A program made the translations under genes and the position numbers. The notes below the pieces were generated by a model. The model saw nothing but the letters and a program-made list of their open reading frames with translations. It did no database searches and had not been told where the DNA came from. A stretch of 64,000 nt of DNA from Diphasiastrum complanatum (taxonomy: Eukaryota; Streptophyta; Lycopodiopsida; Lycopodiales; Lycopodiaceae): positions 43,176,223 through 43,240,222 of the forward strand of contig CM055095.1 in NCBI GenBank assembly GCA_029204225.1, written 5' to 3'. Positions 36,586-47,044 of the stretch are shown here, piece by piece (within the stretch, counting starts at the first letter, position 1; each line of letters opens with the position of its first letter).

Positions 36586-39500
36586 ATGGGATCAACGGGA
36601 GCCTACCTTCTAGAAGCTAGTGGGAGGTTAAATTCTACCAATTATGCTATTTGAAAAGTGAGGATGGAGTCACTAATGGTGCTCCAAGATCTTTATGAGT
36701 TTCTAATAGATGATGAAGATGAACCTCTAGGTGCACAGGAATTAGTGAGATACAAGAAGAGGTCTAGGCTTGCACTTCACTGTATTAAGATAAATGTAAG
36801 CAATGATCTTTTAAGGGAAGTATCATCATGTAAGAGTGCTAAAGAGGCTTGGGAATCTTTAAAATCTATCTATGAGTCTAGTAACACTTCGAGGGTTCTC
36901 ATGCTTAGGAATCAGATTCTACAAAGCATGAAGAGGAGTGATGAGAGTGCACAAGATTATGTGCTAAGAATCAAGTCTCTTAATAGGGAGTTAGCTTCCA
37001 TTGGAGAGAAGATTCAAGATAGTGAGCTTGTTCAGATTTTCCTAAATGGTCTAGGGAGTGGCTTTACAAATTTGGTCCAAAGCTTTGCAATCCAAGACAC
37101 TTTGCCTACTATAGAAAAGCTACACAGTGTATTAGTAGCTGAAGAGTGTAGGATGTTGCATATCAATGCAAGAATGAATGCTATTTCTTTGCAGGATGGT
37201 GATGAGAAAGCTAATTTCTCATTCAAAAGCAAGAAGAAGACCAATGGCAAGAAGAATCACTTCAAGGAGACCAAGGAGGAGGATGAGGCTTCAAGCTCAA
37301 AGGGCAAGATCAAAGACAAGTCCAAGTCCAAATGTTTTTTCAGTGGAAAGAAAGGACATTTTGCATCAAAATGTCTCAAGAAGAAGAAGGCACAAGAGAG
37401 CAAACAAAGCAACATTGCACATCAGGAGGAAGAGGAGGATGAAGAGTCATCCTTGATGGTTTCCAACAAACCACCATCATCCAAGAGCAACACCAATGAT
37501 TCTTGGTGGATTGATAGTGGGGCAAGTTCCCACATGACATATCAAAAGGACATATTCTCCACCTTACTTTCTTACAATGACTTACATAGATCAATCTATA
37601 CTGCAAGTAGTCAAGAATGTAAGATAAGTGGAATAGGAACAATTCCCTTGTATGTGGGATCATCCAAAAGGATGAATCTAGATAATGCTCTTTATGTTCC
37701 TAAGTTAACCAAGAATTTGCTTAGTGTTGGCCAGTTAATGGATAATGGCCTAGATGTACAATTTAAGCATGGAGTTTGTTCCATTCTTTGAAATGATGAA
37801 TGTATAGCCAAAGGCTTTAAGCAAGGTAGATTGTTTAAGCTTGATGCTAATGTTGTAGTGGAGAGTGTTAACTTGGCTGGAGTTATCAAAGGTGGAACTG
37901 TGGCACAAAAGGTTGGGCCACCCCAACTACAAAGCCATGAAATCTATGGCTACAAAGGAGCTTGTAATTGGACTCCCCAAGCATTTGTCAAAGTGTGGGA
38001 AGAGATGTGAAGCATGCAGCCTCTCAAAGGCTCACAAACTACCCTTCTCAAGATCTACATCAAGATCAAACTCTCCTCTTGAACTCATCCATTCGGATGT
38101 TCATAGTTTTTCACATGAGCCTAATGGTAGTGCCAAGTACTATGTAATCTTCATTGATGACTATTCTAGATTTTGTTGGATGTACCTCTTGTCTAGCAAA
38201 TCAATGGTGTTTGATTCTTTTGTAAAGTTCAAGACTTTGGTAGAAAATCAACTTAGTACCAAGATTAAGGTATTAAGGAGTGATAATGGAGGTGAATATA
38301 TCTCCAATAAGTTGATTGACTTTTGTAGTTCTAATGGCATAAAGAGGGAGTTGTCATGTCCATACACCCCTCAACAAAATGGAGTGAGTGAGAGAAGAAA
38401 TAGATCTCTTTCTGAGTGTGCTAAGGCCTTAAGGCTAGATGCTTCTCTATCCAAACCATTTTGGGGTGAAGCAATAACTTGTGCTAACTATTTGTGCAAT
38501 AGATTGCCAAACCAAGCCATTGGAGGAATCACACCATTTGAAGCTCTATTTGGAGAGAAGCCCAATCTCAAAGATCTCAAAGTTTTTGGATCCACTTGCT
38601 ATGTACACCAATCCTTGGATAAGAGAAGGAAGGATGATGCAACATCCATCAAAGGCATCTTTGTGGGATATGGTGAGAATAGCAAAGCTTATAGAGTCTT
38701 CAATCCCATCACTAGCAAGGTGATAGTGAGTAGGGATGTTATTTTTTATGAAGGACATGCTTGTGAGTTGGATGATAATGCTACTAATCATCTTGATGCC
38801 AAGGATCATGCTAGGATGGAGGAGGAGCTTCCAAGTGAAGAAGAACTTGAGGATCCACCTCAAGATGCAAGAACTCCAAGAACTCCAAGAAGTTCTGCAA
38901 GGGCAAGATCCGAGCCGTTGAGGCTCACCTATGATGGTCAAGGTGATCAAAGGGAAGGCTCATCATCTTTCACATCTTACACCTTTCTTACTTCAATGTT
39001 AGATGAGCCAACATGCTATGAAGATGCTTGTAAGTCTAAAAGTTGGATGGATGCTATGCAAGTAGAGTTTGATGCTCTTATTGAGAATCATACTTGGGAT
39101 CTTGTGGATCTTCCTCAAGGGAAGAAACCTCTTGATTGCAAGGGGGTGTTTAGATTGAAGTATAATCAAGATGGATCAATAAGCAAGCATAAAGCTAGGC
39201 TTGTTGCCAAAGGTTTTTTACAAATCAAAGGCATTGACTATGATGAGACTTTTGCTCCTGTGGCTAAGCTTGTTACTATCAGGTTGATCATTAGTCTTGC
39301 TACAACCTTCAATTGGGAGCTATTCCAACTTGACTTCACAAATGCATTCCTCAATGGTTATTTGGAGGAAGAGATCTACATGAGGCAACCCGAGGGCTTC
39401 ATCAAGGCAAAGCATGAAGGAAAGGTGTGTTTTTTGAAGAAGAGCCTTTATGGGCTCAAGCAAGCACCTAGAGCATGATACTCTAGGCTAAACTCTTTTC

Positions 39501-40560
39501 TCATTTCCATCAATTTTGTAATGAGTGCCTATGATCCATCATTGTATATAAGTTTTCATGATGGCATGATCATTATTCTTGTTTTGTATGTAGATGACAT
39601 TATCTTGAGTGGTAATGATCTAGATGGAATTAGAGATGTAAAAATTGCTTTAGCAAAAGAGTTTAAGATGGTAGATCTCGGCCTATTGAGCTTCATTCTT
39701 GGAATAGAGGTTATTAGAGGATGTGATTTTAGCTTCATTTGTCAATCTAAATATGCTACATCCATCCTAGATAGATTTGGAATGAAGAATTGTAAAGGCA
39801 TTGAGACACCAATGGAGCAACATGTAAAAGCATCTATTGGTTGTGATGAAGCATCCTTTGAGGACATCACATTATATAGAAGGCTTATTGGCTCCTTGAT
39901 CTATTTAACTATGACTAGACCTGATCTTAGTTATAGTGTTGGAAAGTTAAGCCAATTCATGCAAAGTCCTCTAGTTTCACATTGGAAGATGGCCAAAAGA
40001 GTTCTTAGATACATTTCATTCACTAAGAATTTTGGTATTTTGTATAGAGGAACTAATCTTTGCTTAAGAGCCTATAGTGACTCGGATTTTGCAGGTGACA
40101 AAGTGGATAGAAGATCAACAAGTGCCTTTGCCACCTTTCTATGTGATGAAGTAGTATCATGGCTTTCTAAAAAGCAAGATACCATCTCCCTATCTTCCAC
40201 AGAATCCGAATACAAGGCCTTGACATCAACATGCAAGGAGGTCTTGTGGCTCAAAAGGCTATTGGTGGAGCTTCATGTCATGGAGGAGGAGATTCCTATC
40301 ATCTATTGTGACAACCAATCAGCCCAATCACTTGCAACTAATCCTACATTCCATGCAAGGAGCAAACACATCGAAATTGCTCATCTTTCGTGAGGGAAAA
40401 AGTGTAAGCTAAAGAGATCAAGCTCCAACATCTGCCATCATCAAGTTGCTTGGCTGATTTGTTTACTAAACCTTTACCTAAAGATTCATTTGTCAAGCTT
40501 AGATCTTCAATTGGAGTTATTGATAAAAGCATTGTGATCTCCAAGGCTAGATTTGAGGAG
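36586..40560 (+). pseudogene. Copia-3 gag-pol polyprotein, broken by stops and frameshifts
   Basis: ATG at 36586 begins MGSTGAYLLEAS. Gag continues to a zinc knuckle near 37333 (CFFSGKKGHFASKC, with the second Cys changed to Ser). The protease motif is DSGASSHMTY (37514). Integrase has its HHCC zinc region (WHKRLGH, CEAC), D at HSDVHSF, D at RSDNGGEY and E at NGVSERRNR. RT has ETFAPVAKLVTIR, FQLDFTNAFLNG, KKSLYGLKQAPRA and catalytic LYVDDIILSGND (39580). RNase H has YSDSDFAGD, STESEYKAL and CDNQSAQSLA. Breaks: TGA at 36652 and at 39476, both where a tryptophan is expected; TGA at 37789; a frameshift near 37860-37900; and a frameshift near 40385 before the C-terminal LADLFTKPLPKDSF. All catalytic residues survive otherwise. 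Confidence 0.92.
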
Positions 40561-40563
40561 GAG
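40552..40563 (+). other. Polypurine tract of Copia-3
   Basis: TTTGAGGAGGAG abuts the 3' LTR start TGTGAAAAATTGCC. It is the same as the Copia-2 tract and also codes the last FEEE residues of the polyprotein frame. Confidence 0.8.
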
Positions 40564-41254
40564 TGTGAAAAATTGCCTACATTGGCAAATCTAGCCATGT
40601 AGAATATTGTACATTTTGTCAATATTGTTTGTTGGTTACTTGAATGGCCAAAGTGCCACTTGTACATACACACCTAAAGTAGGTTACCACGAGTCAAGAG
40701 GAGTGGTTGTGTCTATATGGTAGTGATTCCTACTTTGTAGGATCTAGACCATGATTTATGATGAGATTTGTACCTACCATGCACCTACCAAGCATAACTC
40801 TTGGATCTAGGCTAGGGTTTTCACATTAGGGCAAGAAAGTGGAGTCTACTTCCTTATTACATGCTGGATTTTCACCTAACTTTGCAAAGGAAGTGTGTTT
40901 TACTATGTATTCCCATTCTCCATAGTGAGAAAATAGAAACTTTTTGGAGCCTCAAGGAGAAACTCGAGTTTCCTCTCATTGTATGGTGATTACTCTATTT
41001 TTCCAATGAAACCCAGCTTTGGCACTTTGTAAACACTGTCTACAGGCCGTACTACAGCCTTATTTCCACACGTGTGGAGTTGGATTATACTAATTGATCA
41101 ATATTTTGATTGTCTCTACTTGTTTCCTATCAAGCTGCTAAACTAGATCTTGTTTTCTGATGACTAGTTTCTGATAGATTGTTTAACAAGCATACAATCA
41201 CCTTGTGGATCATTCAAAGATCCATTTATGGTCCTTAGTACTGTACTTTTCACA
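40564..41254 (+). repeat. 3' LTR of Copia-3
   Basis: A complete 691-bp LTR, TGTGAAAAATTGCC to TTTTCACA. It contains CACACGTGTG at 41067-41076. The inverted terminal word TGTGAAAA/TTTTCACA is shared with Copia-1. The palindrome array begins within about 30 bp of its end. Confidence 0.92.
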
Positions 41255-41277
41255 AATCATAACTAAAAATTCAACAC

Positions 41278-41850
41278 ATTTTCTTACTAAAACATCTCAA
41301 AAGTTTCACTTTTCTTAGACTAAGCCTTGTAAAATGAGAAAAATATGAGTAACGACCTATGTTGAGCATAGGTTATGTTGAGGTCCTGAGTAACAACCTA
41401 TGCTCAGCATAAGATGTCAGCATGATGTGTCTATTCTTATCACCTATCGACCTATGCTGAGCATAGGTTGCATCTCTAGTTCTCTTCTAACCTATGCTAA
41501 GCATAGGTTAGCAAGCAGCATGCGAAGACATCCTATGTTGAGCATAGGTGGGACTCGAGCACGCGAGTGACAACCTATGTTGAGCATAGGTTAGAAGAGG
41601 ACTAGAGAGACAACCTATGCTCGGCATAGGTTGAAACGTGGTAAGAATAGAAATATCCCGCCGGCTTCCTATGTTGAGCATAGGTTTTTACTTAGGACCC
41701 GAACACAGCCTATGCTCAGCATAGGTTAGAGGAGAGGACTCGTGTAGCCACCTATGCTGAGCATATGTCACCCAAGTTTTAAGAAGAAGAACACTAGCTA
41801 AAACCTTAATATTTAGTAATGCAATAATTTAGTACCCATGCTAAGCATAG
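41278..41850. repeat. Mirror-symmetric array of eleven 17-bp palindromes
   Basis: The palindrome CCTATGCTNAGCATAGG (with C/T at the seventh base) starts at 41356, 41397, 41451, 41491, 41532, 41574, 41614, 41668, 41709, 41751 and 41835. The last two and the second are imperfect. Spacings are 41, 54, 40, 41, 42, 40, 54, 41, 42 and 84 bp. Outward from the fifth copy (centre 41540) they read 41, 40, 54, 41 to the left and 42, 40, 54, 41 to the right. The spacers are also reverse complements across this centre (for example TCTATTCTTA near 41430 against TAAGAATAG near 41642), so the block is one large inverted repeat built of small ones. There is no coding potential. It may be a foldback transposon, a hairpin-RNA source or a protein-binding array. 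I do not recognise the family. Confidence 0.9.
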
Positions 41851-42281
41851 AACAAAGTTAAAAAATGACAATAATCTTACCATCAAGAAATGTGTGAGCG
41901 AGAACGTATGCAATATACTTTAAAAATCCGTGACTTTGTCATAGCAAGAGCTCTGGCAACATGTATGCTTCTGAATTCGTAGATGAGGTGAGTTATGCTT
42001 GGACTACGGTCCATAGATATTTTTTTTTTCAGACCCTTGCCTCACGCCGATTTGGAGCATGAGACTCAACTCACTTCTTGCCGACCTCGAGCTTGCGTCG
42101 GGACCGTGTTGTCGTGACTCACCTCACCTCACCTCACGCCGACCTCGAGCGCACTCGGATCTGATACTCGGTTTTCTGATATCTCTTTCGAGCGCATAGG
42201 ACGTTGTAGTCTTGTTTGAACTTGCATGTTGCGCCTGAGTCCAATATTCAAATTTTTTCTTTCTGTATTTTTTTTGTTGAA
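41851..42281. other. No gene; locally GC-rich with a small repeat
   Basis: No coding sequence is recognised. At about 42040-42170 the base composition rises sharply against the AT-rich surroundings. CTCACGCCGA and GCCGACCTCGAGC each occur twice, and CACCT is repeated in ACTCACCTCACCTCACC. The role is unknown. Confidence 0.5.
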
Positions 42282-43400
42282 ATGTCTAATTTTGATTCTA
42301 GTTTGCTATCTTTTTTTCATGAATTTGGTATTAGTAATATTATGGAGTATTTCAAATCTCTTTTTTCTCGTTTTCTTTTTGTTCTTCCTTCTATTATTGA
42401 GGATCCTGGTGTGGAAGCTTTTTCAGAGATTTATCTCAGATTTAAGTCTCTGCTCAGTACTCCCTTGTTCAGATCTCGTAATAAGAACATGATTCATAGA
42501 TGACTGTCCAATTCACAATAAAAAAATGTAGATTTGTAGAGTTTCAATCTACATTTATTTTTTTTTCTTTTGTTAAATGTTTTTGATGATTTGGAGGCTA
42601 TCCTTTTTACTTCTGAAGTTGTTTCTTCCAGCGGTACAAAATCTGAAAAGTCGAAGACTGTAGATATTAATTTTTTTATTTATTGATATGAGCGTTAGTT
42701 TAGATGATTGTACAGTTTCTGATCGTGCACAAAATAGGGCATCGTTTATAGGCCCAAGAGTTACTAATACCATTTTTCCTTCTAATCAATTTTTTATCAC
42801 ATTGCCTACTTATAATATAGATAATAATTCTTTTTTGACACTATCGGATATATCCGATCTTTTTGATGTCACAGAGGCCAAGACTCTTTGCACTTTGAGC
42901 AAAGAGCTTCATGAATTTTCAGATATAATTGATTATGATGCTGATGATCTTCTCCCTAGTGTTGACGATGTAAATAAGGATGAGTTTTATTCAGGAAAAA
43001 ATTGCTTGAAAATGGATGTGGAGGAAATGTGCCAAAAGGAAAATGATCTTCCTTCTGACGAGGAGTTCTTCGGATTTCAAAGTCAGTTTGGTTTTTAAAA
43101 ACCAACTGTTTATTCACCAACCTTATTGACATCGAAAGGTGGACATAATATTGATGGAGAGGCAGTAATCGAGAAAGACAAAGCTGAATGCGTAAGTTTT
43201 GTATCTTATCTTGTACTAATAGATCCGTAATGTTAGATTTTATACTAGAGTTTACTTTGCACTTTTTCATTTCAGAAAACAATTTTTCTTGGTGATTTTG
43301 CAATTCGTCGAGATGGGCAAAAATCCTTTGTTGGAGAATTTTCAAGAGATCATGCACTAGGGATTATCCGAAATTCTTCAAGAATAATGAGATAAGTGTT
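42282..43400 (+). pseudogene. Unrecognised coding region, fragmented
   Basis: Three open pieces on the plus strand look like parts of one gene. The first, from ATG at 42282, starts MSNFDSSLLSFFHEFGIS and runs to 42503. The second is at 42575-42685. The third, 42688-43098, is 136 residues, acidic toward its end (DYDADDLLPSVDDVNKDE). A plausible intron lies at about 43192 (GTAAGT) to 43274 (TTTCAG), followed by FLGDFAIRRDGQKSFVGEFS. I do not recognise a family. It may be a captured gene fragment or an old transposon gene. An inverted repeat, AATGTAGATT...AATCTACATT, sits at 42524-42556 between pieces. Confidence 0.4.
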
Positions 43401-44054
43401 CATTCAAAGTTTCATCAAGATGGTGATAAAATGATTATGGCAATCAAGGCACTTTCTCATTTTCTTGGAGGACATAATTTTAATAGGGCGCATAAAATAA
43501 TTTTTGTTAAGAAAAATGTTGCACTTAAGATTTTAGGATATGGTCCAGTGAATTCCATGTTCAGATCATCTCATTTTGCATTGTATGCAGCCTACGTTGA
43601 TCTGAGTAAGCATGAAAACTAAGAGCTTTTGGATTCTTATGAGAGAAGGAAATTGTTGTATGATTTTAAATTACAACTTTTATTAGAGAAAGTGTCAAAG
43701 CGGAGTAGATATTGGATAACCGAACTTTGTAAAATTTTCATTTAATATACAAAATCTCTCTGTGTGTCTATTGACTATTGGCTTGTATAAATTTGCATGC
43801 TTTTTGAATTTTTTTTATAATCCGTCGATTTTGTATTATGACGAATTTGGATTCTTCTATGAAACCATTGGAAAAGTTGCAATAGATAATTGTTCTTTAT
43901 GCTAGTCCCACCATGTTCTATACTTTTATGAAATGCCGCTCTTGCTTGCCAATGAGATTTTTCCATTCCTTGCGATGACTATATGCTAAGACTTTCACAA
44001 TTTCTTGCAAAGAATGTCGAATGATGCCGTAATATGTGCTACATGTCATAAAAA
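43401..44054. other. Low-information region between two unrecognised coding remnants
   Basis: The plus strand continues with decayed sequence (43431-43622 open, no motif). The minus strand at about 44030-43900 may hold the downstream exon of the next entry (reading HSLQEIVKVLAYSHRKEW). There is no firm feature. Confidence 0.3.
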
Positions 44055-44830
44055 CAAAATACAAATTATTACCAAAAGTATCTAAATTAATTGCACGTGT
44101 TTGTCTACACTAGTGCAACATCAAAATCTTACCATATAATGAGTTATATGATCTAAACCCCATGCACTTCAAACTGCATCCACAAATTCACTAGTTGTTT
44201 TCTATATTATTTGTACATCAGTATTTGAAATTTTATCTTTTCTCAAGTATCCCACCATGTTGTCTAATTTTCTCCAAACTTTTACTTTGTGTACACGAGT
44301 AGGACCTTCTTCGAAATCTTGAGTTGCAGCTATTATCTCTTTCCAAACTGAGTATTGAATCTTGGATTGTTTGCCAGAATAATTTGATAAAAATCTACGA
44401 GCTTTGGATCCTCCAATGCTCGACTTGCATGGAATATTTCTTGTTATACCTGATAGCTTGTCATCTTTTTTTATTTTAACGTGGCCTTTATGTAAGCCTA
44501 CTTTAGACAACACATCCTCTAATCTGGAAATAGCTTCCTTCACAGCTGCCTTTGGCTCGGAATTCCATGCAAACAAGATGTGAAGATATATTATTTTTTC
44601 TTTTATACGCACCTCTGCATGCAATGTACAAATATGAATATTTGAAGAGGAATCAGTAGTACGGGTTTCCAATTAGGATCTTCTCGATCTCTTGATATTT
44701 CTACACTCCTTGTCATGTCTTTTTTTGTCTTCATGCAATACAAACAAGGGTGTTTAGAGTTAGCACCATGGGATACATTGAACATACATTTTAATGTCTT
44801 TAGATCTCCTGCTAAATGCCATTATATCTT
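44055..44830 (-). pseudogene. Unrecognised coding region with HPCLYC motif
   Basis: The minus strand reads LAGDLKTLKCMFNVSHGA then SKHPCLYCMKTKKD. After a frameshift near 44650 come CTLHAEVRIKEKIIYLHILF and a basic stretch to 44202. A stop is followed by SAWGLDHITHYM ending at a GTAAGA-type donor near 44127. The block is about 230 residues in all. The length and the conserved-looking cysteines and histidines suggest a real protein in the past, perhaps from a DNA transposon, but I cannot name a family. It lies in the same orientation as the CACTA-3 TNP2 and 2.2 kb from its end, without sharing its known C-terminal motifs. Confidence 0.4.
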
Positions 44831-44884
44831 GTAGCATGTATTGTTGTTGGATTTTCCTCCAACAAAAATACGCAATATTTTGTT

Positions 44885-46095
44885 CACCAAATTAATTCAC
44901 CTGATGCGTGGCCCAAAATCTATGCATTAAAGACTTTGACAAGATCTTGGCAATGTTGATTTAAAAACGGTTCAATGTTACTAGTTTTCTACATATGCAT
45001 TGTTACAATTTCCACCTACCCATCACTTGCTAATTTTAACTCCTCTTTAATGCATACTCGTGGACTGTAATTTTGCTCCGTTGATTTGGTATACGTTTTA
45101 TTTGTCTAAATTAATAATTTTCATGAATTGCAATATTGCTCCCTTGAATTGGATTTCGAAAATGTCAATACAATGGCACATGAAAGATGTTCCAGTATAA
45201 TAATTCGATACTAAAATACTTTCTAAACCTACCTATATAGCCCAATGAGAAGCAAAAAATATATTTTTTAGTTTTAACTTTGGTAACAAGCACACTTTGC
45301 TTTTGATTACAGCCGGTTTCAAAAAAAAACATCTAGCATGCACCCAAGACAAAAACTTAGTTGCACCATAATACAGTAAGATTACCAAACACAATATATC
45401 CAACATGTTTTTTTTTTTTACAAATGTAGGTAGTTTCACTCCATTTCATCTAACTATGACACTATATGTAAAAGCAAATGACAAACAAAACCTGTAAAAA
45501 GCTCAAATACATTGACGCTCATGCATAAAGCATACAACATACTCTCCTTTATTTTCATATTAATAAAGAATGTTAACACCATAATCTCATCAACAATACA
45601 TCCAAAGTAACTAATTACAAGTATTTGTTGATGTTAGTTTGCGCAATATTTCATGCACCAGGATTTTCCACCTGATGGATGGCCAAAAGTCTACGCATTA
45701 AAAACATTGACAAGATTTTGGCAATGGTAATCAAGAAATGTTCAATGTTGTAATATGCATTTTACAATACCCACTTATCCATCACATTGTTAGAATACCT
45801 ACCTACTATGCACTTAAATAAGAAACTTAGTCACATCATAATACAATAAAATTATCAAACACAACACACATTCAAGATGCTCTAATTTTGTAAATGTAGG
45901 TAGTTTCACTCCTTCATATCCAAGTATCACAATACACATGAAAATAAAAAAATGAACCAAAGAAAAATGGCTTCAAGAAACTCAAATACACCAAGAATCA
46001 TGAATAAAGCATACAATTTGCTTCTTTTTTATATTAATAAAGAATGCAACTGCTATAATCTCAACAGCAACACGTCTAAAATAATCTCATCAACG
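44885..46095 (+). repeat. Two-copy tandem duplication, diverged
   Basis: About 44885-45620 and 45655-46095 share an ordered series of phrases: CACCTGATG, ATTGACAAGAT or TTTGACAAGATCTTGGCAATG, AATGTAGGTAGTTTCACTCC and ATATTAATAAAGAATG. The second copy is shorter. No gene is recognised in either. Confidence 0.7.
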
Positions 46096-46148
46096 GCACG
46101 TCTAATCTCATCTACATCTTATGAAAATCAAACACTCTTCTAGTTGAT

Positions 46149-46375
46149 GTGTTCACTGCACATGTAAATCACACATTACAACTAGCCCCATTCACATTGA
46201 AGTACCTGAAACACAATCACAAATATTGCAATCTCATATCACTACCCAAGCAATGCCCATTAATATGCTCATTGCCACATGTAGATCACACATTACAACT
46301 AGCCCCATACACATCAAGGTACTTGACACAATCACAAATATTGCAATCTAATATTACTACCCAGACAATGCCTAC
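46149..46375 (+). repeat. Tandem duplication of about 115 bp
   Basis: The block ATCACACATTACAACTAGCC occurs at about 46166 and about 46284, each followed by ACAATCACAAATATTGCAAT and a TACTACCCA-like phrase. Two copies lie head to tail with modest divergence. Confidence 0.8.
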
Positions 46376-47044
46376 ACAGCACCCTTGTGGAAAAATACGA
46401 ATCAATCGACTAGCATTTTTTTTTGCACGTCCATTTTTTGTGTGATTATGACAAACTATCATAAACTTGTGAACATTGTGTCCGCTAATTATGAATCCTC
46501 CAAAGTATTGAACATGTCGATACAATGTTGAAAGTGAATACCTTGACTATTGAACATGTCTACTGTTAATATTGACATCAAACTAAAATCATAAATTGAT
46601 ATGTTGTGTACCTGTTCTTTTCTTTTGGGAAAAATAATAATATCATGCAAAAATTAAGTGAAGAGAATGTATTTTCCAACAATACAACTACATAAAACCT
46701 GTTCAGATATTATTGTCTATCTGATAAAGTATTATGATCCACCACCTAAAAATACTGGATATTTTAGCTTGTAAAAAACCAATCATTGTGATTATTAATC
46801 ATTTGATGCTATTAGTTAATATCTAGGTTCTAAGCTAAGTTGAAGATCGGAATTTGCTTACAGTTGCAAACAAATCATGTATTCGTGTTGGATTTTTTAC
46901 AGCCGTTTGAAAGCCTGCCCAACAAATGGATACTATCAATCACTATTAAATAAGTATATGTCAAAGAATAATTATAGCCATAGTAGTATATCATGTGAAT
47001 GTCAAGAATTACTAGTTGTATGTAACTGTAAACAAACTCCTATG
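46376..47044. other. AT-rich, no gene recognised
   Basis: Lies downstream of the last recognisable CACTA-3 TNP2 sequence on the minus strand. The missing TNP2 C-terminal half (DUF4218 and DUF4216 parts) should be here if the element were intact, but none of its motifs are visible. Confidence 0.4.

Larger units (their letters stand above)
35411..41254 (+). mobile_element. Copia-3, nearly full-length Ty1/copia element
   Basis: A 5.8-kb plus-strand element: truncated 5' LTR, primer-binding site, leader with a (GA)n tract, gag-pol, polypurine tract and complete 3' LTR. It is the most complete retrotransposon in the window but is disabled by in-frame stops, frameshifts and loss of the first 154 bp of the 5' LTR. 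It belongs to the same lineage as Copia-2, since gag and pol align closely. Confidence 0.92.

Noticed and set aside
38546-38950. Minus-strand frame of 134 residues within Copia-3
   Set aside because: It is antisense to the well-supported integrase frame and has no motif.
41356-41850. CRISPR-like array of regularly spaced repeats
   Set aside because: The context is plant transposons, the spacers are reverse complements of one another rather than unique, and there are no cas genes.
42524-42556. AATGTAGATT hairpin as a terminator or small-RNA gene
   Set aside because: It is short, AT-rich and a single occurrence; terminators of this kind are not expected in plant nuclear genes.
44055-44830. 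Continuation of CACTA-3 TNP2
   Set aside because: It has the same orientation but none of the TNP2 C-terminal signatures (the GPVHYRW-type or DUF4216 phrases) that are clear in CACTA-1.
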